A stretch of 64,000 bases of DNA. Source: Butyrivibrio sp. LC3010 (GTDB lineage: Bacteria > Bacillota > Clostridia > Lachnospirales > Lachnospiraceae). The notes under the pieces are model-generated. The model had not been told where the DNA came from. It searched no databases and saw nothing but the letters and a program-made list of their open reading frames with translations. The stretch is from the NCBI RefSeq assembly GCF_000424385.1, contig NZ_AUJU01000003.1:62001-126000 (forward strand), read 5' to 3'. The translations under genes and the position numbers were made by a program. Within the stretch, counting starts at the first letter, position 1. Each line of letters opens with the position of its first letter. Shown piece by piece: positions 44,512 to 53,461 of this stretch.

Positions 44512-45648
44512 TTACAAAGCCTTGTAATACTCTTTAACGCGCATCACCACTTCATCCTGATCCTCACGGGTAAGATTGTAATACATAGGAAGTCTAAGAA
44601 GGCGCAGACTCTCTTTGGTAGTATATTTATCTTCACCGTTAAATCTGCTGTACTTAAGTCCCGCTGTTGATGTGTGTAGAGGAACATAGTGAGAAGCAGG
44701 CAGGATATCGTTAGCCTTAAGATACTTTATAAGCCCCTCTCTCTCCTCAAAGTCCTTACATTTGATGTAGAACATGTGCGCATTATGTACACACTCCTTG
44801 GGAACATAGGGCAGCTCAATCAAGCCGGCCTCTGCCATATCTCTGAAGGCCTCCATATATCTGTCATAGCACTGTAATCTGGCATCATTGATCTCATCTG
44901 CCATCTGAAGCTGAGCATAGAGATAAGCAGCATTCATATCGCTGGGAAGATAGGATGAGCCCGGCTGAAGCCATGTGTATTTATCCACCTTACCAAGCTG
45001 ATAAAGAGTTCTGTTTGTTCCCTTCTCTCTGATAATTATCGCATCATTTACATAAGTCTCATCTCTGAGAAGCAGTGCTCCGCCTTCGCCCATGCTATAG
45101 TTCTTGGTCTCGTGGAAGCTGTAATTACCAAAATCACCGATGGCTCCAAGGGCTTTTCCCTTATAGGTACTCATAACACCCTGAGCTGCATCCTCAATAA
45201 CAAAAAGATTATGTCTTTTTGCTATATCCATTATTGTATCCATCTCGCAGCCCACTCCCGCATAATGAACAGGAACAATGGCTCTTGTCTTTGGTGTTAT
45301 GGCTGCCTCGATGAGGTTCTCGTCGATATTCATGGTATCAGGGCGGATATCAACAAATACAACCTTTGCACCTCTAAGGACAAATGCATTGGCAGTAGAC
45401 ACAAAAGTGTATGAAGGCATGATAACTTCATCGCCTTCCTTTATGCCCGCAAGTATTGCTGACATCTCGGTAGCATGAGTGCAGGAGGTTGTAAGAAGGC
45501 ACTTACTTACACCTGTTTTCTCCTCAAACCATTCATTATCTTTTTTGGTATATGCGCCATCTCCGCAAATCTTCTGGTTCTCAACACATTCCTTTATATA
45601 TTCCATTTCCTTCCCTGTATAGGGCGGAACATTAAAATTGATTCTCAT
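44512..45648 (-). CDS. wecE: WecE-like dTDP-4-keto-6-deoxyglucose aminotransferase
   Basis: A 378-residue DegT-family PLP enzyme close to WecE/RffA, which makes dTDP-4-amino-4,6-dideoxy-galactose. Seen: the starting segment INFNVPPYTGKEMEY, TTSCTHATEMSA, MPSYTFVSTANAFV, VIEDAAQGVMSTY and the PLP lysine in SFHETKNYSMGEGGALL. Length and motifs fit the family along the whole sequence. It lies between a GT-C-like gene and gtrA. Confidence 0.88.
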   Translation of the reverse strand: MRINFNVPPYTGKEMEYIKECVENQKICGDGAYTKKDNEWFEEKTGVSKCLLTTSCTHATEMSAILAGIKEGDEVIMPSYTFVSTANAFVLRGAKVVFVDIRPDTMNIDENLIEAAITPKTRAIVPVHYAGVGCEMDTIMDIAKRHNLFVIEDAAQGVMSTYKGKALGAIGDFGNYSFHETKNYSMGEGGALLLRDETYVNDAIIIREKGTNRTLYQLGKVDKYTWLQPGSSYLPSDMNAAYLYAQLQMADEINDARLQCYDRYMEAFRDMAEAGLIELPYVPKECVHNAHMFYIKCKDFEEREGLIKYLKANDILPASHYVPLHTSTAGLKYSRFNGEDKYTTKESLRLLRLPMYYNLTREDQDEVVMRVKEYYKAL

Positions 45649-45653
45649 ATTTT

Positions 45654-46112
45654 TCAGCCTTTCTGCTCAAGGAAAATCTTACGTGTAACGAAATTGTACA
45701 CCATAACCACGCCTGTAGCACCAAACTTGAAGAAGAGATTCTTGGCAAATGATTCACTCATAATGCTCTTCAGCCATCCCCAGTTCATATAGATCAGATC
45801 AATACCTATATACAGGCACAGCTCATTAACTCCAAGACCTATGATGCTTAAGATAAGGAAAATAGCAAACTCTCTCCTTCTGCTCATGTCATCGCGGCGT
45901 ACAAAGACAAACTTGAAGCTCAAAATATAATTAACAACCACAGAAACAGTAAATCCAACGAGTGCAGATATCAGATAGTACTTAGGAAAAATCGCTGCTA
46001 TCCCTGCCTTTTCAAAAAGAAAATTTGCCCCAAGATACAGGAAGTAGTCAACAAAGAAACAAAAAACTCCCACAAGCCCAAACTTCATAATCTGCTGAAA
46101 TAAATTATTCAT
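45654..46112 (-). CDS. GtrA-family membrane protein
   Basis: A 152-residue protein with four hydrophobic helices: FGLVGVFCFFVDYFLYL, then a central VGFTVSVVVNYILSFKFVF, and two more. This is the GtrA/DPMS family pattern. Such proteins are thought to assist translocation of polyprenyl-phosphate-linked sugars and pair with GT2 enzymes such as the one at 41190. Ribosome binding site GAGGATATT. Confidence 0.85.
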   Translation of the reverse strand: MNNLFQQIMKFGLVGVFCFFVDYFLYLGANFLFEKAGIAAIFPKYYLISALVGFTVSVVVNYILSFKFVFVRRDDMSRRREFAIFLILSIIGLGVNELCLYIGIDLIYMNWGWLKSIMSESFAKNLFFKFGATGVVMVYNFVTRKIFLEQKG

Positions 46113-46132
46113 AATATCCTCTTTCCAATTCC

Positions 46133-47893
46133 TCAGTCGGCAGTATAGATTTCGAACCGACCATTATCGAAGATATTATTATACTTCCAAGTGCTAAGGA
46201 AGTCCAATAACAGGTCGTACTTTTCCTCTGCAAGCACCTCTCCCTCAAAATCAGGATTTATTATAACCACAGGTAAATCCTTGCTTTCATCGCCGTTAAA
46301 TGAAGAAAGTGCCTCTGAAAACTTTTCGGTTGTATTTGAATCAAGATCCGGCCATGTTGTAAAGATGGCAGGCTCCATATCCATCAGATAAGAAAGCCCC
46401 GGAGCCTTACCAAACTGAAGAAGACTCCTGTCGCCAAGATCATTATCATTTAAACACTTATATACTTCAGAAATGTCTTCTGCATTTGTAATCGTCGTAT
46501 GCATCCCTGCAGCCTTTGGAATATCCATGGAGCCTATCAGTGTAGTCCTCTTTGTTCCGTCTGTTCCATCCACAAAGCTGTGTTCCAGATGAAAAAGTGA
46601 ACCCTGTACAAACAGCAGCACCAAAACCGCCATATACATAGCCTTCCAGGTGAAGTGGATTTCCACAGGACCTGCTGCCTGTCTGACTCTTCTGAACATC
46701 CACATCACAAAAGGAGCTACGATGAAAAGATTATTAATCAGAGGATATGTATAGTTATTACTTCCGACAGGTGTGATAAAAATTATAAGAAGCGCTGCAA
46801 GGCACAGACTTCTTTCTGATGCCTGCCCGTTTATATTAGGTGTAACTCCCACCAAAAGGAATCCAAGTCCAAATATCAGAAACATCATGGCAGGCTCAAA
46901 CATTGAGTCATAGTAATAATAGCTTCTTGTGAACACATTGCTCTTGTAATAAAAAAGCAGAAGCACAAATATCCCTGCAACATAAAGAATTCTCTTTATC
47001 CAGTAGTATCTCCCGGGCTTTAGCATTATCATGATAAGCCCTACTATCATGCAGGGAATCATAATTATCATATTCCTGAAACTCCTGTACCAGGCACCAA
47101 GTATTGATCCCAGCATGCCGAAAGCCGAATAATCAGAAGCCCCCTTAGACATAGTGGACAGGGACGTTATCATATCACCATATGCAGTTATTCCGTACTT
47201 TGCACTTATAAAAATAAAAGGAATAATAAACCCAATAAAGAATCCCAGAATGCAGAGTCCTGTTTTACCAAGAATCTCTTTTATATCACGTTTATGGATT
47301 GTCTCATAATACCAGAGAATAAGAATCATGGCTGCTTCGATTATATTGGGAAATCTCACCATCACCGACAATCCAAAAAATACTCCGGAAAGAACAAACT
47401 TCCATTTCGTGATCTCATAATCCGTCATGGCATGCATAAGAAAAAGCGTGCCTGCAGTAAAACAGAAATAAGTAAGATAATTATAAAGAATTACTCTTGG
47501 GCACCAGCAAAGATTGATTGCTATGATTTCCCCAAGAAAAGTCATCCAGCCCGGCATCCATCTCTGCAAAAGATAATACGCAGTGATGGCAGTTGCACTT
47601 ATCACAAAGGAACAATAGATATTCATTCCAAGCATTGTATCTCCGCCGGGAAGACTCATAAACAGTCTTCCCAACACATTTGGAATATAGGTTGCGATCA
47701 TCCACATGGGATCAAGCGCATCCAAATACTGATAATTGCCAAGACTGTAGGTTGTATCCGTTATGTCAACACCCTGAGACGCACCAATCAGAGGATAAAA
47801 TAGCAGTATCAAAGGAAACAGCCATTTCTCCATCGGCTTCTGATATTTTTTAAATCTGAAAACCTTACTCTTTATGGTCCTTAGTGTTAACAT
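46133..47893 (-). CDS. Polytopic GT-C-like membrane protein
   Basis: The ATG at 47893 (GAGAAGAGGG upstream, closely spaced) is preferred to an in-frame TTG at 47914, giving 586 residues. About eleven to twelve hydrophobic segments are present, with a first outer loop GVDITDTTYSLGNYQYL that carries acidic residues as in GT-C transferases, and a soluble tail of about 150 residues from position 430. Probably a sugar transferase using polyprenyl-phosphate donors. The specific family was not recognised. Confidence 0.65.
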   Translation of the reverse strand: MLTLRTIKSKVFRFKKYQKPMEKWLFPLILLFYPLIGASQGVDITDTTYSLGNYQYLDALDPMWMIATYIPNVLGRLFMSLPGGDTMLGMNIYCSFVISATAITAYYLLQRWMPGWMTFLGEIIAINLCWCPRVILYNYLTYFCFTAGTLFLMHAMTDYEITKWKFVLSGVFFGLSVMVRFPNIIEAAMILILWYYETIHKRDIKEILGKTGLCILGFFIGFIIPFIFISAKYGITAYGDMITSLSTMSKGASDYSAFGMLGSILGAWYRSFRNMIIMIPCMIVGLIMIMLKPGRYYWIKRILYVAGIFVLLLFYYKSNVFTRSYYYYDSMFEPAMMFLIFGLGFLLVGVTPNINGQASERSLCLAALLIIFITPVGSNNYTYPLINNLFIVAPFVMWMFRRVRQAAGPVEIHFTWKAMYMAVLVLLFVQGSLFHLEHSFVDGTDGTKRTTLIGSMDIPKAAGMHTTITNAEDISEVYKCLNDNDLGDRSLLQFGKAPGLSYLMDMEPAIFTTWPDLDSNTTEKFSEALSSFNGDESKDLPVVIINPDFEGEVLAEEKYDLLLDFLSTWKYNNIFDNGRFEIYTAD

Positions 47894-47917
47894 ACCCTCT
47901 TCTCTAACCCCCAAAAT

Positions 47918-49669
47918 TTAGCGTTCTTTTGAAACCTTCTGTCCGTTTACTCTGTAGACCATGTCACATTTTTCAATAGTCTGAAGTCTGTGGGCGATTA
48001 TAATAAGCGTCTTCTTACCATGAAGTCTGTTGATAGAATCCATGATAGCCGCCTCTGTTTCATTATCAAGCGCACTTGTTGCCTCATCAAGCACAAGTAC
48101 TTCCGGATCCTCAAACAGAGCTCTCGCAATACCGATACGCTGTCTCTGTCCACCGGAAAGTCGTATTCCTCTCTCTCCTATTGTAGTATCAAGCCCATCA
48201 GGAAGAGATCTTACATATTCATCAAGCTGGGCTTCCTTAAGAGCTGCCCAGACCTTATTATCATCTATATCCTCATCGGGAATTCCGAAGGCCACATTTT
48301 TACGGATGGTTGAATCCAGCATAAAAATCGTCTGCGGAATATATCCGATATTTTTAAGCCACTCGGGATAATGATTTCTTACTTCCACACCGTCCGCCAA
48401 AATATCACCGCTCTCTACCTGCAATAGTCCAAGCAGAATATCAACTATCGTGGTCTTTCCGGCTCCTGAGGTACCTACAATACCGATTGACTTTCCTACC
48501 GGTATACTCATTTCTGCATTTTTAAGCACGTACGCATCCGTATTTGGATAATGATACGTGATATTTTTAAGCTCTATTGTCTTATGAACGGGAAGCTTTT
48601 CAACCTCGCGCATCTTCTCATAATCCTCAGCCCTGTAGGAGATTGAACCATCATTGATTTCCTGCTGAAGATTGTCACTTACATTCATAAAGAAAGGCTC
48701 AAAATATGAAATTGATGTGAGATAATTGTTTATTCTGTTGGCGCTTGGAAGAAGTCTTGCTGCTGCCGCTGCAAGAACTGACATCTGAGGGAGCATACTC
48801 TTTAAGCTCTCACCGCTCATCATGACGATAAGCATATATCCAACCATACCGCCAATACTTATGGTCTCAATAAGAAGCCTTGGGGTTGAGTTATAAAGGT
48901 TGTATTTCTGAACTGCATTGACATAGCCCTCACCGCACTTGGCATAACCGTTTATAAAATAATTCTCTTTATTGGCAATCTTTATCTCTTTAATTCCGGT
49001 TACAGATTCTTCAATCCACTTAAACAGCCCGCTGTAGTAATCCTGATTATCCTGTCCTGCCTTGACCATTACGGGCTTAACTGCAAACTTGATTATAAGA
49101 AGTACAGCCACAAGGAGTGACGCAATTGAAAGTGTCATTCTGGCATCCTGGGTAAGAAGAACTACTACCAGACAGGAAAAAACTATCATCTCGGAAATAA
49201 GCTGAAGACAGCTGAGAATCAGTCCGTACATATTGTTTACATCTGAAGTGATATTTCTCTGAATAACCGAAGTGTCAGCATTCAAGTAATACTCATAAGG
49301 TCTCTCCATGAAATTGATCATCATGCGCCTTGAAGTAGCAAACTGATTGGTATATACAAACCTTAGCTGCACCACATTAACAAAAAACAGGAAAATATTT
49401 TTAATGATAAACACAAGGATCATCGAAACCATTATGATTGCAGCAAATTGCGTGGTATTTTGACACCCCAAAATATTATATAGGGCGGATAGAAACTTTT
49501 GTGCTTTAACCGCCTCAGGGTCCACAACTGTGGTCATAACAGGTACGATCATCATGATTCCCAGCGATTCAAGAATACCGCCTATAAGCATCATGATAAT
49601 GATAAGTACCATCTGTCTCTTCTGTCTCCCATCAAGAAGGAGCATCATCTTCTGATAAATTTTTCTCAT
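47918..49669 (-). CDS. ABC transporter, fused permease-ATPase, PglK/MsbA-like flippase
   Basis: A 583-residue half-transporter: six hydrophobic helices in about 1-330 and an ATPase domain with Walker A GTSGAGKTT, signature LSGGQRQRIGIARAL, Walker B VLVLDEATSALD and the AHRL switch. In glycan loci this type (PglK, or Wzk) flips lipid-linked oligosaccharides. It would replace a Wzx flippase, none of which is seen here. Strong site GAGGAGAGAG before the ATG at 49669. Confidence 0.88.
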   Translation of the reverse strand: MRKIYQKMMLLLDGRQKRQMVLIIIMMLIGGILESLGIMMIVPVMTTVVDPEAVKAQKFLSALYNILGCQNTTQFAAIIMVSMILVFIIKNIFLFFVNVVQLRFVYTNQFATSRRMMINFMERPYEYYLNADTSVIQRNITSDVNNMYGLILSCLQLISEMIVFSCLVVVLLTQDARMTLSIASLLVAVLLIIKFAVKPVMVKAGQDNQDYYSGLFKWIEESVTGIKEIKIANKENYFINGYAKCGEGYVNAVQKYNLYNSTPRLLIETISIGGMVGYMLIVMMSGESLKSMLPQMSVLAAAAARLLPSANRINNYLTSISYFEPFFMNVSDNLQQEINDGSISYRAEDYEKMREVEKLPVHKTIELKNITYHYPNTDAYVLKNAEMSIPVGKSIGIVGTSGAGKTTIVDILLGLLQVESGDILADGVEVRNHYPEWLKNIGYIPQTIFMLDSTIRKNVAFGIPDEDIDDNKVWAALKEAQLDEYVRSLPDGLDTTIGERGIRLSGGQRQRIGIARALFEDPEVLVLDEATSALDNETEAAIMDSINRLHGKKTLIIIAHRLQTIEKCDMVYRVNGQKVSKER

Positions 49670-49697
49670 CTCTCTCCTCTAATAACGATAGTTTATT

Positions 49698-49764
49698 ATC
49701 TGGCAAAGACCGTTCTAATTCCAGAACCGTTACTCAATCATGCTTCGTATTCCCGATCGATACC
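49698..49764 (-). repeat. Intergenic 67-bp repeat, copy 1
   Basis: From tatctggcaaagaccg to attcccgatcgatac, aligned without gaps to the copy at 50960-51026 at about 75% identity. It lies in the 118-bp gap just upstream of the flippase gene. Confidence 0.6.
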
Positions 49765-49787
49765 AGGCTTTGAATTGTCATTCTGAA

Positions 49788-50927
49788 TCAGTCATCAATT
49801 ATCTGCTCATTAAGTCTGTGTATCTCAGGTGCTTCATATTTATCCATGAAATCATCTCCAAGGAACACTTTTTCATCAACAAATTTAATTGAGTCCACTA
49901 CAGTATATACAGATACAAGTTTATCAAATTTAAGTCCATCTATAAAGTTAAGCATCTCCATGGGGAATGTTCCCGAAAGAAGGATCACCTCCGGAAACAG
50001 CTTTTCATAATCAAGATAATCTCTCGGATGCTGCTTTATCATTACTATAGCATCCTTGCCATCAATAGTTCCGTATTCGCGGACAAGATCCTTAAAAAGT
50101 CTCTCTCTGGTCTCAAGATCACAGAGGGGCTCTGATAAAATAAGAACCCTTGGCTTATCCTTACCCTCGTCAAGCTGCTCTTTTAATTCCTGCATATTCT
50201 CAACAAACAGCTTAAGCATAAGTTCCTTGTCAGCCCTTGTAAGCTCATCCACCAGTGGCTGCCTCGGAGCCTCAATATATTTAGGGCAGGGATAATCCAA
50301 TATGGATATATCATTAACTTCCATATCGATGCAGTATCTGCCCCACCCATTCTGAATAAAAATAAGTCCCGTAGATGCAAGAAATGCCTTGAACCTGAAA
50401 TGTCCGTTATTATCATAGCGGGCCTGGTCTCCGTACTTTATACAGTTAAGACCATCCTCAAGGGCATGATATCTTATCTTCTTATAATTCAGATAATAGC
50501 CTATGGGATCAGAATCACAAAAGACATAGATATCCTTATATTTTGTAAAATCAACAGGCACATACTTCTCCTGAAGCTGCGCAAATCTCCTGCAGAATTC
50601 TATTCTGTTTAACATATTTTTAGGAAGACTTCCTGTATTGGTTCGAAGTGGCTTTAGCTCAGGAAAGAACGTATCCTCCTTCTCATCATACTCTATAACC
50701 TCTTCAAAAAGTCCGCAGTTCCTTGCTCTTTCCACCATTGAGCCAAATTTATTACTCATTTTGGAAAGCACTAAAGTGGCACGCCCTGCCATTTTACTTC
50801 CATCCCCTGCTTTTGAAGAAGTAAAGTCACTGCCTTCTTTTGCAAACTGATGCATTATATGAAATTCTTTCAGACATGTCACATAAACATGATAGAAAGT
50901 GTGACATACATAGATTCTATCGTGCAA
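49788..50927 (-). CDS. GT52/sialyltransferase-like glycosyltransferase
   Basis: The TTG at 50927 is chosen because AGGAGA lies seven bases before it; the in-frame ATG at 50942 overlaps that site and has no ribosome binding site of its own. The 379-residue product begins with RIYVCHTFYHVYVT, recalling the N-terminus of GT52 and polysialyl or lipooligosaccharide sialyltransferases. It contains YHALEDGLNCIKY and IKQHPRDYLDYE, with HPRD at the place of the GT52 CMP-binding histidine motif. Since the locus makes a nonulosonic acid, transfer of a CMP-activated sugar is a reasonable inference. Family assignment is moderate. Confidence 0.6.
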   Translation of the reverse strand: MHDRIYVCHTFYHVYVTCLKEFHIMHQFAKEGSDFTSSKAGDGSKMAGRATLVLSKMSNKFGSMVERARNCGLFEEVIEYDEKEDTFFPELKPLRTNTGSLPKNMLNRIEFCRRFAQLQEKYVPVDFTKYKDIYVFCDSDPIGYYLNYKKIRYHALEDGLNCIKYGDQARYDNNGHFRFKAFLASTGLIFIQNGWGRYCIDMEVNDISILDYPCPKYIEAPRQPLVDELTRADKELMLKLFVENMQELKEQLDEGKDKPRVLILSEPLCDLETRERLFKDLVREYGTIDGKDAIVMIKQHPRDYLDYEKLFPEVILLSGTFPMEMLNFIDGLKFDKLVSVYTVVDSIKFVDEKVFLGDDFMDKYEAPEIHRLNEQIIDD

Positions 50928-50959
50928 GTTATATCTCCTCATCTATAAACAAATGTCTC

Positions 50960-51026
50960 TATCTGACAAAAAACGGTCTGTTTCCAATACCGTTACCCTG
51001 TCCTGCTTCGCATTCCCGGGCAGTAC
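50960..51026 (-). repeat. Intergenic 67-bp repeat, copy 2, with terminator-like stem
   Basis: Second copy of the repeat seen at 49698-49764, same orientation. In this copy the minus strand reads AACGGTATTGG...CAGACCGTTTTTT, a stem followed by T6, so it may act as a weak intra-operon terminator. Copy 1 lacks the stem. Confidence 0.6.
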
Positions 51027-51031
51027 AAATC

Positions 51032-52093
51032 TTAGCTTCTATTCTTTTTCCTGAGATTTCTGTAAAACCACAAAAGCCTGTAATACAGATAAAACATCAT
51101 ATGTGATTTCATCTGCATTCCTATAAGCTTCTTCTCCTCAGGATGAATCCTGTCAATATAATATGGGTTACTCTGAAAATCAGGAAAAGCTTCCTTCATT
51201 TCCTCCCCCATTCTCTTTGTGAAATTGTAACAGTCCTTTATATGCTGCTCTTTGGGCATTGCTGAAAACAGAGTGTTCACATAAAAAAGTACAGTATACA
51301 TGAACTCTATCTCATCTTTATATTTATCAAGATACCCATGAGTCTTAGCCTCAGTAAGGATCTGTCGTCCCGCAGTCATCCGGTCCTCCAGGTTCTTTTT
51401 TGAAATAGTATGAACCGTGGACGCATCGTGCTGATAATAAAAATACAGAGGCTCCGGTATGTATTCAAAATGTTTTACCCTCAGCATCCATGTATTACTT
51501 ACCGCATTATCCTCATAAAAAATGTCCTCGGGAAAAACATCGATCTTTTCAGAGCTTACTCTCTTATCACCAAGGACAATATTTCTCTTATATATTTTTA
51601 CCACAAGGCTTCCGGTATCAAGAATAAGCTTTTTATACTTTTCTTCATCCATAATGCCTGTCTGTTCAGAATTGTTATTGTGTACAACCTGCCCGGGCTT
51701 AAAGGTATAGCTGTCAACAAGACTGTAATCACAGCCCACCATATCGGCTCCGGTTTCATCTGCCCTTTTAAGTAATCTCTCGTAATAATCGGGAACAACC
51801 CAGTCATCAGCGTCAATAAAGCCAATCCACTCTCCACCGGCTCTGCCAAGCCCGATGTTTTTGGCACCTCCCTGATGGTGATTGACACTGCTGTGAATAG
51901 CTATAAATCTCCCGGGATACTGTTTCTCATAAGTCTGCATGATTTCAAAAGAGTTATCCGTAGAGCAGTCATCCACAGCGATAATCTCTATCTCACCGTC
52001 CGGCAACGTCTGATTCACAAGTGAATCAAGACAATGCTTCAATTTATCTTCTCCTGCCATATTGTAGACAGGAACTATCACACTAAGTCGCAT
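51032..52093 (-). CDS. GT2 family glycosyltransferase
   Basis: A 353-residue GT-A transferase: LSVIVPVYNMAGEDKLKHC, AVDDCSTDNSF, GGAKNIGLGRAGGEWIGF and the DADDW metal-binding motif. The C-terminal region (about 220-353) is helical and ends with basic residues. It is soluble and probably peripheral at the membrane, adding one sugar to the lipid-linked glycan. Donor unknown. Its start lies 17 bp after the ribosome-binding-like GAAAGAG. Confidence 0.88.
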   Translation of the reverse strand: MRLSVIVPVYNMAGEDKLKHCLDSLVNQTLPDGEIEIIAVDDCSTDNSFEIMQTYEKQYPGRFIAIHSSVNHHQGGAKNIGLGRAGGEWIGFIDADDWVVPDYYERLLKRADETGADMVGCDYSLVDSYTFKPGQVVHNNNSEQTGIMDEEKYKKLILDTGSLVVKIYKRNIVLGDKRVSSEKIDVFPEDIFYEDNAVSNTWMLRVKHFEYIPEPLYFYYQHDASTVHTISKKNLEDRMTAGRQILTEAKTHGYLDKYKDEIEFMYTVLFYVNTLFSAMPKEQHIKDCYNFTKRMGEEMKEAFPDFQSNPYYIDRIHPEEKKLIGMQMKSHMMFYLYYRLLWFYRNLRKKNRS

Positions 52094-52137
52094 TTATCAG
52101 CTCTTTCCAAGTCACATTCGATATTTCTAAGACTTCT

Positions 52138-52233
52138 TAAAAGGCGTTCAGGAATCCTGCCTTCTGCAGGACACGCCCCTCGCTTTGCAAGGGCCTTGTC
52201 CAATACGAATATAGAATTTCTGATGAAATTCTA
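52138..52233 (-). other. Intercistronic hairpin cluster
   Basis: In the 137-bp gap the minus strand holds tagaatttc/gaaattcta overlapping the stop of the upstream gene, then ccttgc/gcgagg. A composite stem GGCGT...ACGCC enclosing TCCTGC/GCAGGA follows, ending in TTTT. The last could be a partial terminator in the operon. Confidence 0.5.
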
Positions 52234-53430
52234 CATTCTACTAAGTTCATCGCCAAGAATATCCACGATGTTTTCCATGTCAAATCTGCTATAGCGCTGG
52301 TCAATCCAGAAAGCAAGCATGTTTTCGGAAAAACCCTTAGCATTATAGCATATTGCTGCACCTTCTTCAGCTATGGGCCATAGTACCGGTGCATAAATTC
52401 CCCGAAGCGCAAGTCTCTTCTCAAATCCGTCGCGGGTTATGTTTTTCCCGTCATCGGTAATTGCGCTTCTTCTCATGAATTCTATATCCAGAACAATCGG
52501 AAGCATAAAGGGTGTATATTTATAGCCTTCACTATTTCCATTTACAGGTATCTCAGGAAGGAGTCTGAAAGCTTTCCCGCAAAGAGGAAGACATTCTAAT
52601 TTCTTATACAGATTTCTGTAATTTGCCCTTCTTCTGTCTGATATTCTGTACAGATCAATATCGCTCAGATAATCTGCACTCACTTCTGACATATGATAGG
52701 GATCAAGACCGTCACTTAAGGAGTCCTCTGCCTCTGAAAGCAGCTCTCTAAAATGAGTCTTAAGCTCACTGTCTCCGTTATCAAGATACTCTGTTTTTTC
52801 AGTAAGAGCCTGCATTCTAAGGGCTGTAAAATCTGTCTCTCCGGTAAGCGCTCCCATTACAAATTCGGTATTTGATATAGCAAATGCACCGTCAGGAATT
52901 CCAAGCCACTTTCTGATACTTCCCACATAATAATCAGCCCTGTCCTTTTCAAATAAAAATGATTCAGGCTCCATCAAAATGTGTGTCACATCCTCAATAA
53001 TAAGCACATTGGGGAAGCTCTTCTTAAGTCCATCTGATATCTCATCCGTATCTGCAATTCCAAAGAAGTTCATGATCAGTACCGCAAAAGCTTCTGACTC
53101 TGAGGTGCCTCCCATAACCTCTTCTATTCTGTCAAAGAGAGCATCCTTGGCTATGCACAGATTTTCTTCTATCTTGTAATATGTAACCTCCATGCCCCTT
53201 ACTTCAAAGGGTTTTACCATTGAATCACAGGATAATGCAGGGATAAAAACATGTTTAAGTCCCTTGTTCTTTGCAATAATATCATCTGCAACAAAGCCTA
53301 TCGCATCTCTTCCACATCTCAAAAACTCTATGTTTTTACTGCCTCTTTGAGCAAGGTCTGAATAGATACTGATAAAATCGTCTCTTCTTACAGCTTTTTC
53401 CAAATTAAACTCGCTACCGATCTCGTACAT
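52231..53430 (-). CDS. DegT-like PLP-fold protein, diverged
   Basis: The start at 53430 (ATAAGGGG upstream) is preferred to the in-frame ATG at 53475, which lies inside the upstream gene and has no ribosome binding site. The 399-residue product has a fold-type I outline: FLRCGRDAIGFVADDI, IPALSCDSMVKPF, VLIIEDVTHIL and SIRKWLGIPDGAFAIS, where the Lys would bind PLP. It is further from WecE and EpsN than the other two aminotransferases here and lacks several of their consensus stretches. The substrate may be unusual, for example an amino donor step on a non-nucleotide substrate. Confidence 0.65.
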   Translation of the reverse strand: MYEIGSEFNLEKAVRRDDFISIYSDLAQRGSKNIEFLRCGRDAIGFVADDIIAKNKGLKHVFIPALSCDSMVKPFEVRGMEVTYYKIEENLCIAKDALFDRIEEVMGGTSESEAFAVLIMNFFGIADTDEISDGLKKSFPNVLIIEDVTHILMEPESFLFEKDRADYYVGSIRKWLGIPDGAFAISNTEFVMGALTGETDFTALRMQALTEKTEYLDNGDSELKTHFRELLSEAEDSLSDGLDPYHMSEVSADYLSDIDLYRISDRRRANYRNLYKKLECLPLCGKAFRLLPEIPVNGNSEGYKYTPFMLPIVLDIEFMRRSAITDDGKNITRDGFEKRLALRGIYAPVLWPIAEEGAAICYNAKGFSENMLAFWIDQRYSRFDMENIVDILGDELSRM

Positions 53431-53461
53431 TGTTTTCCCCTTATCCTTCTTTTGTTCCTGA

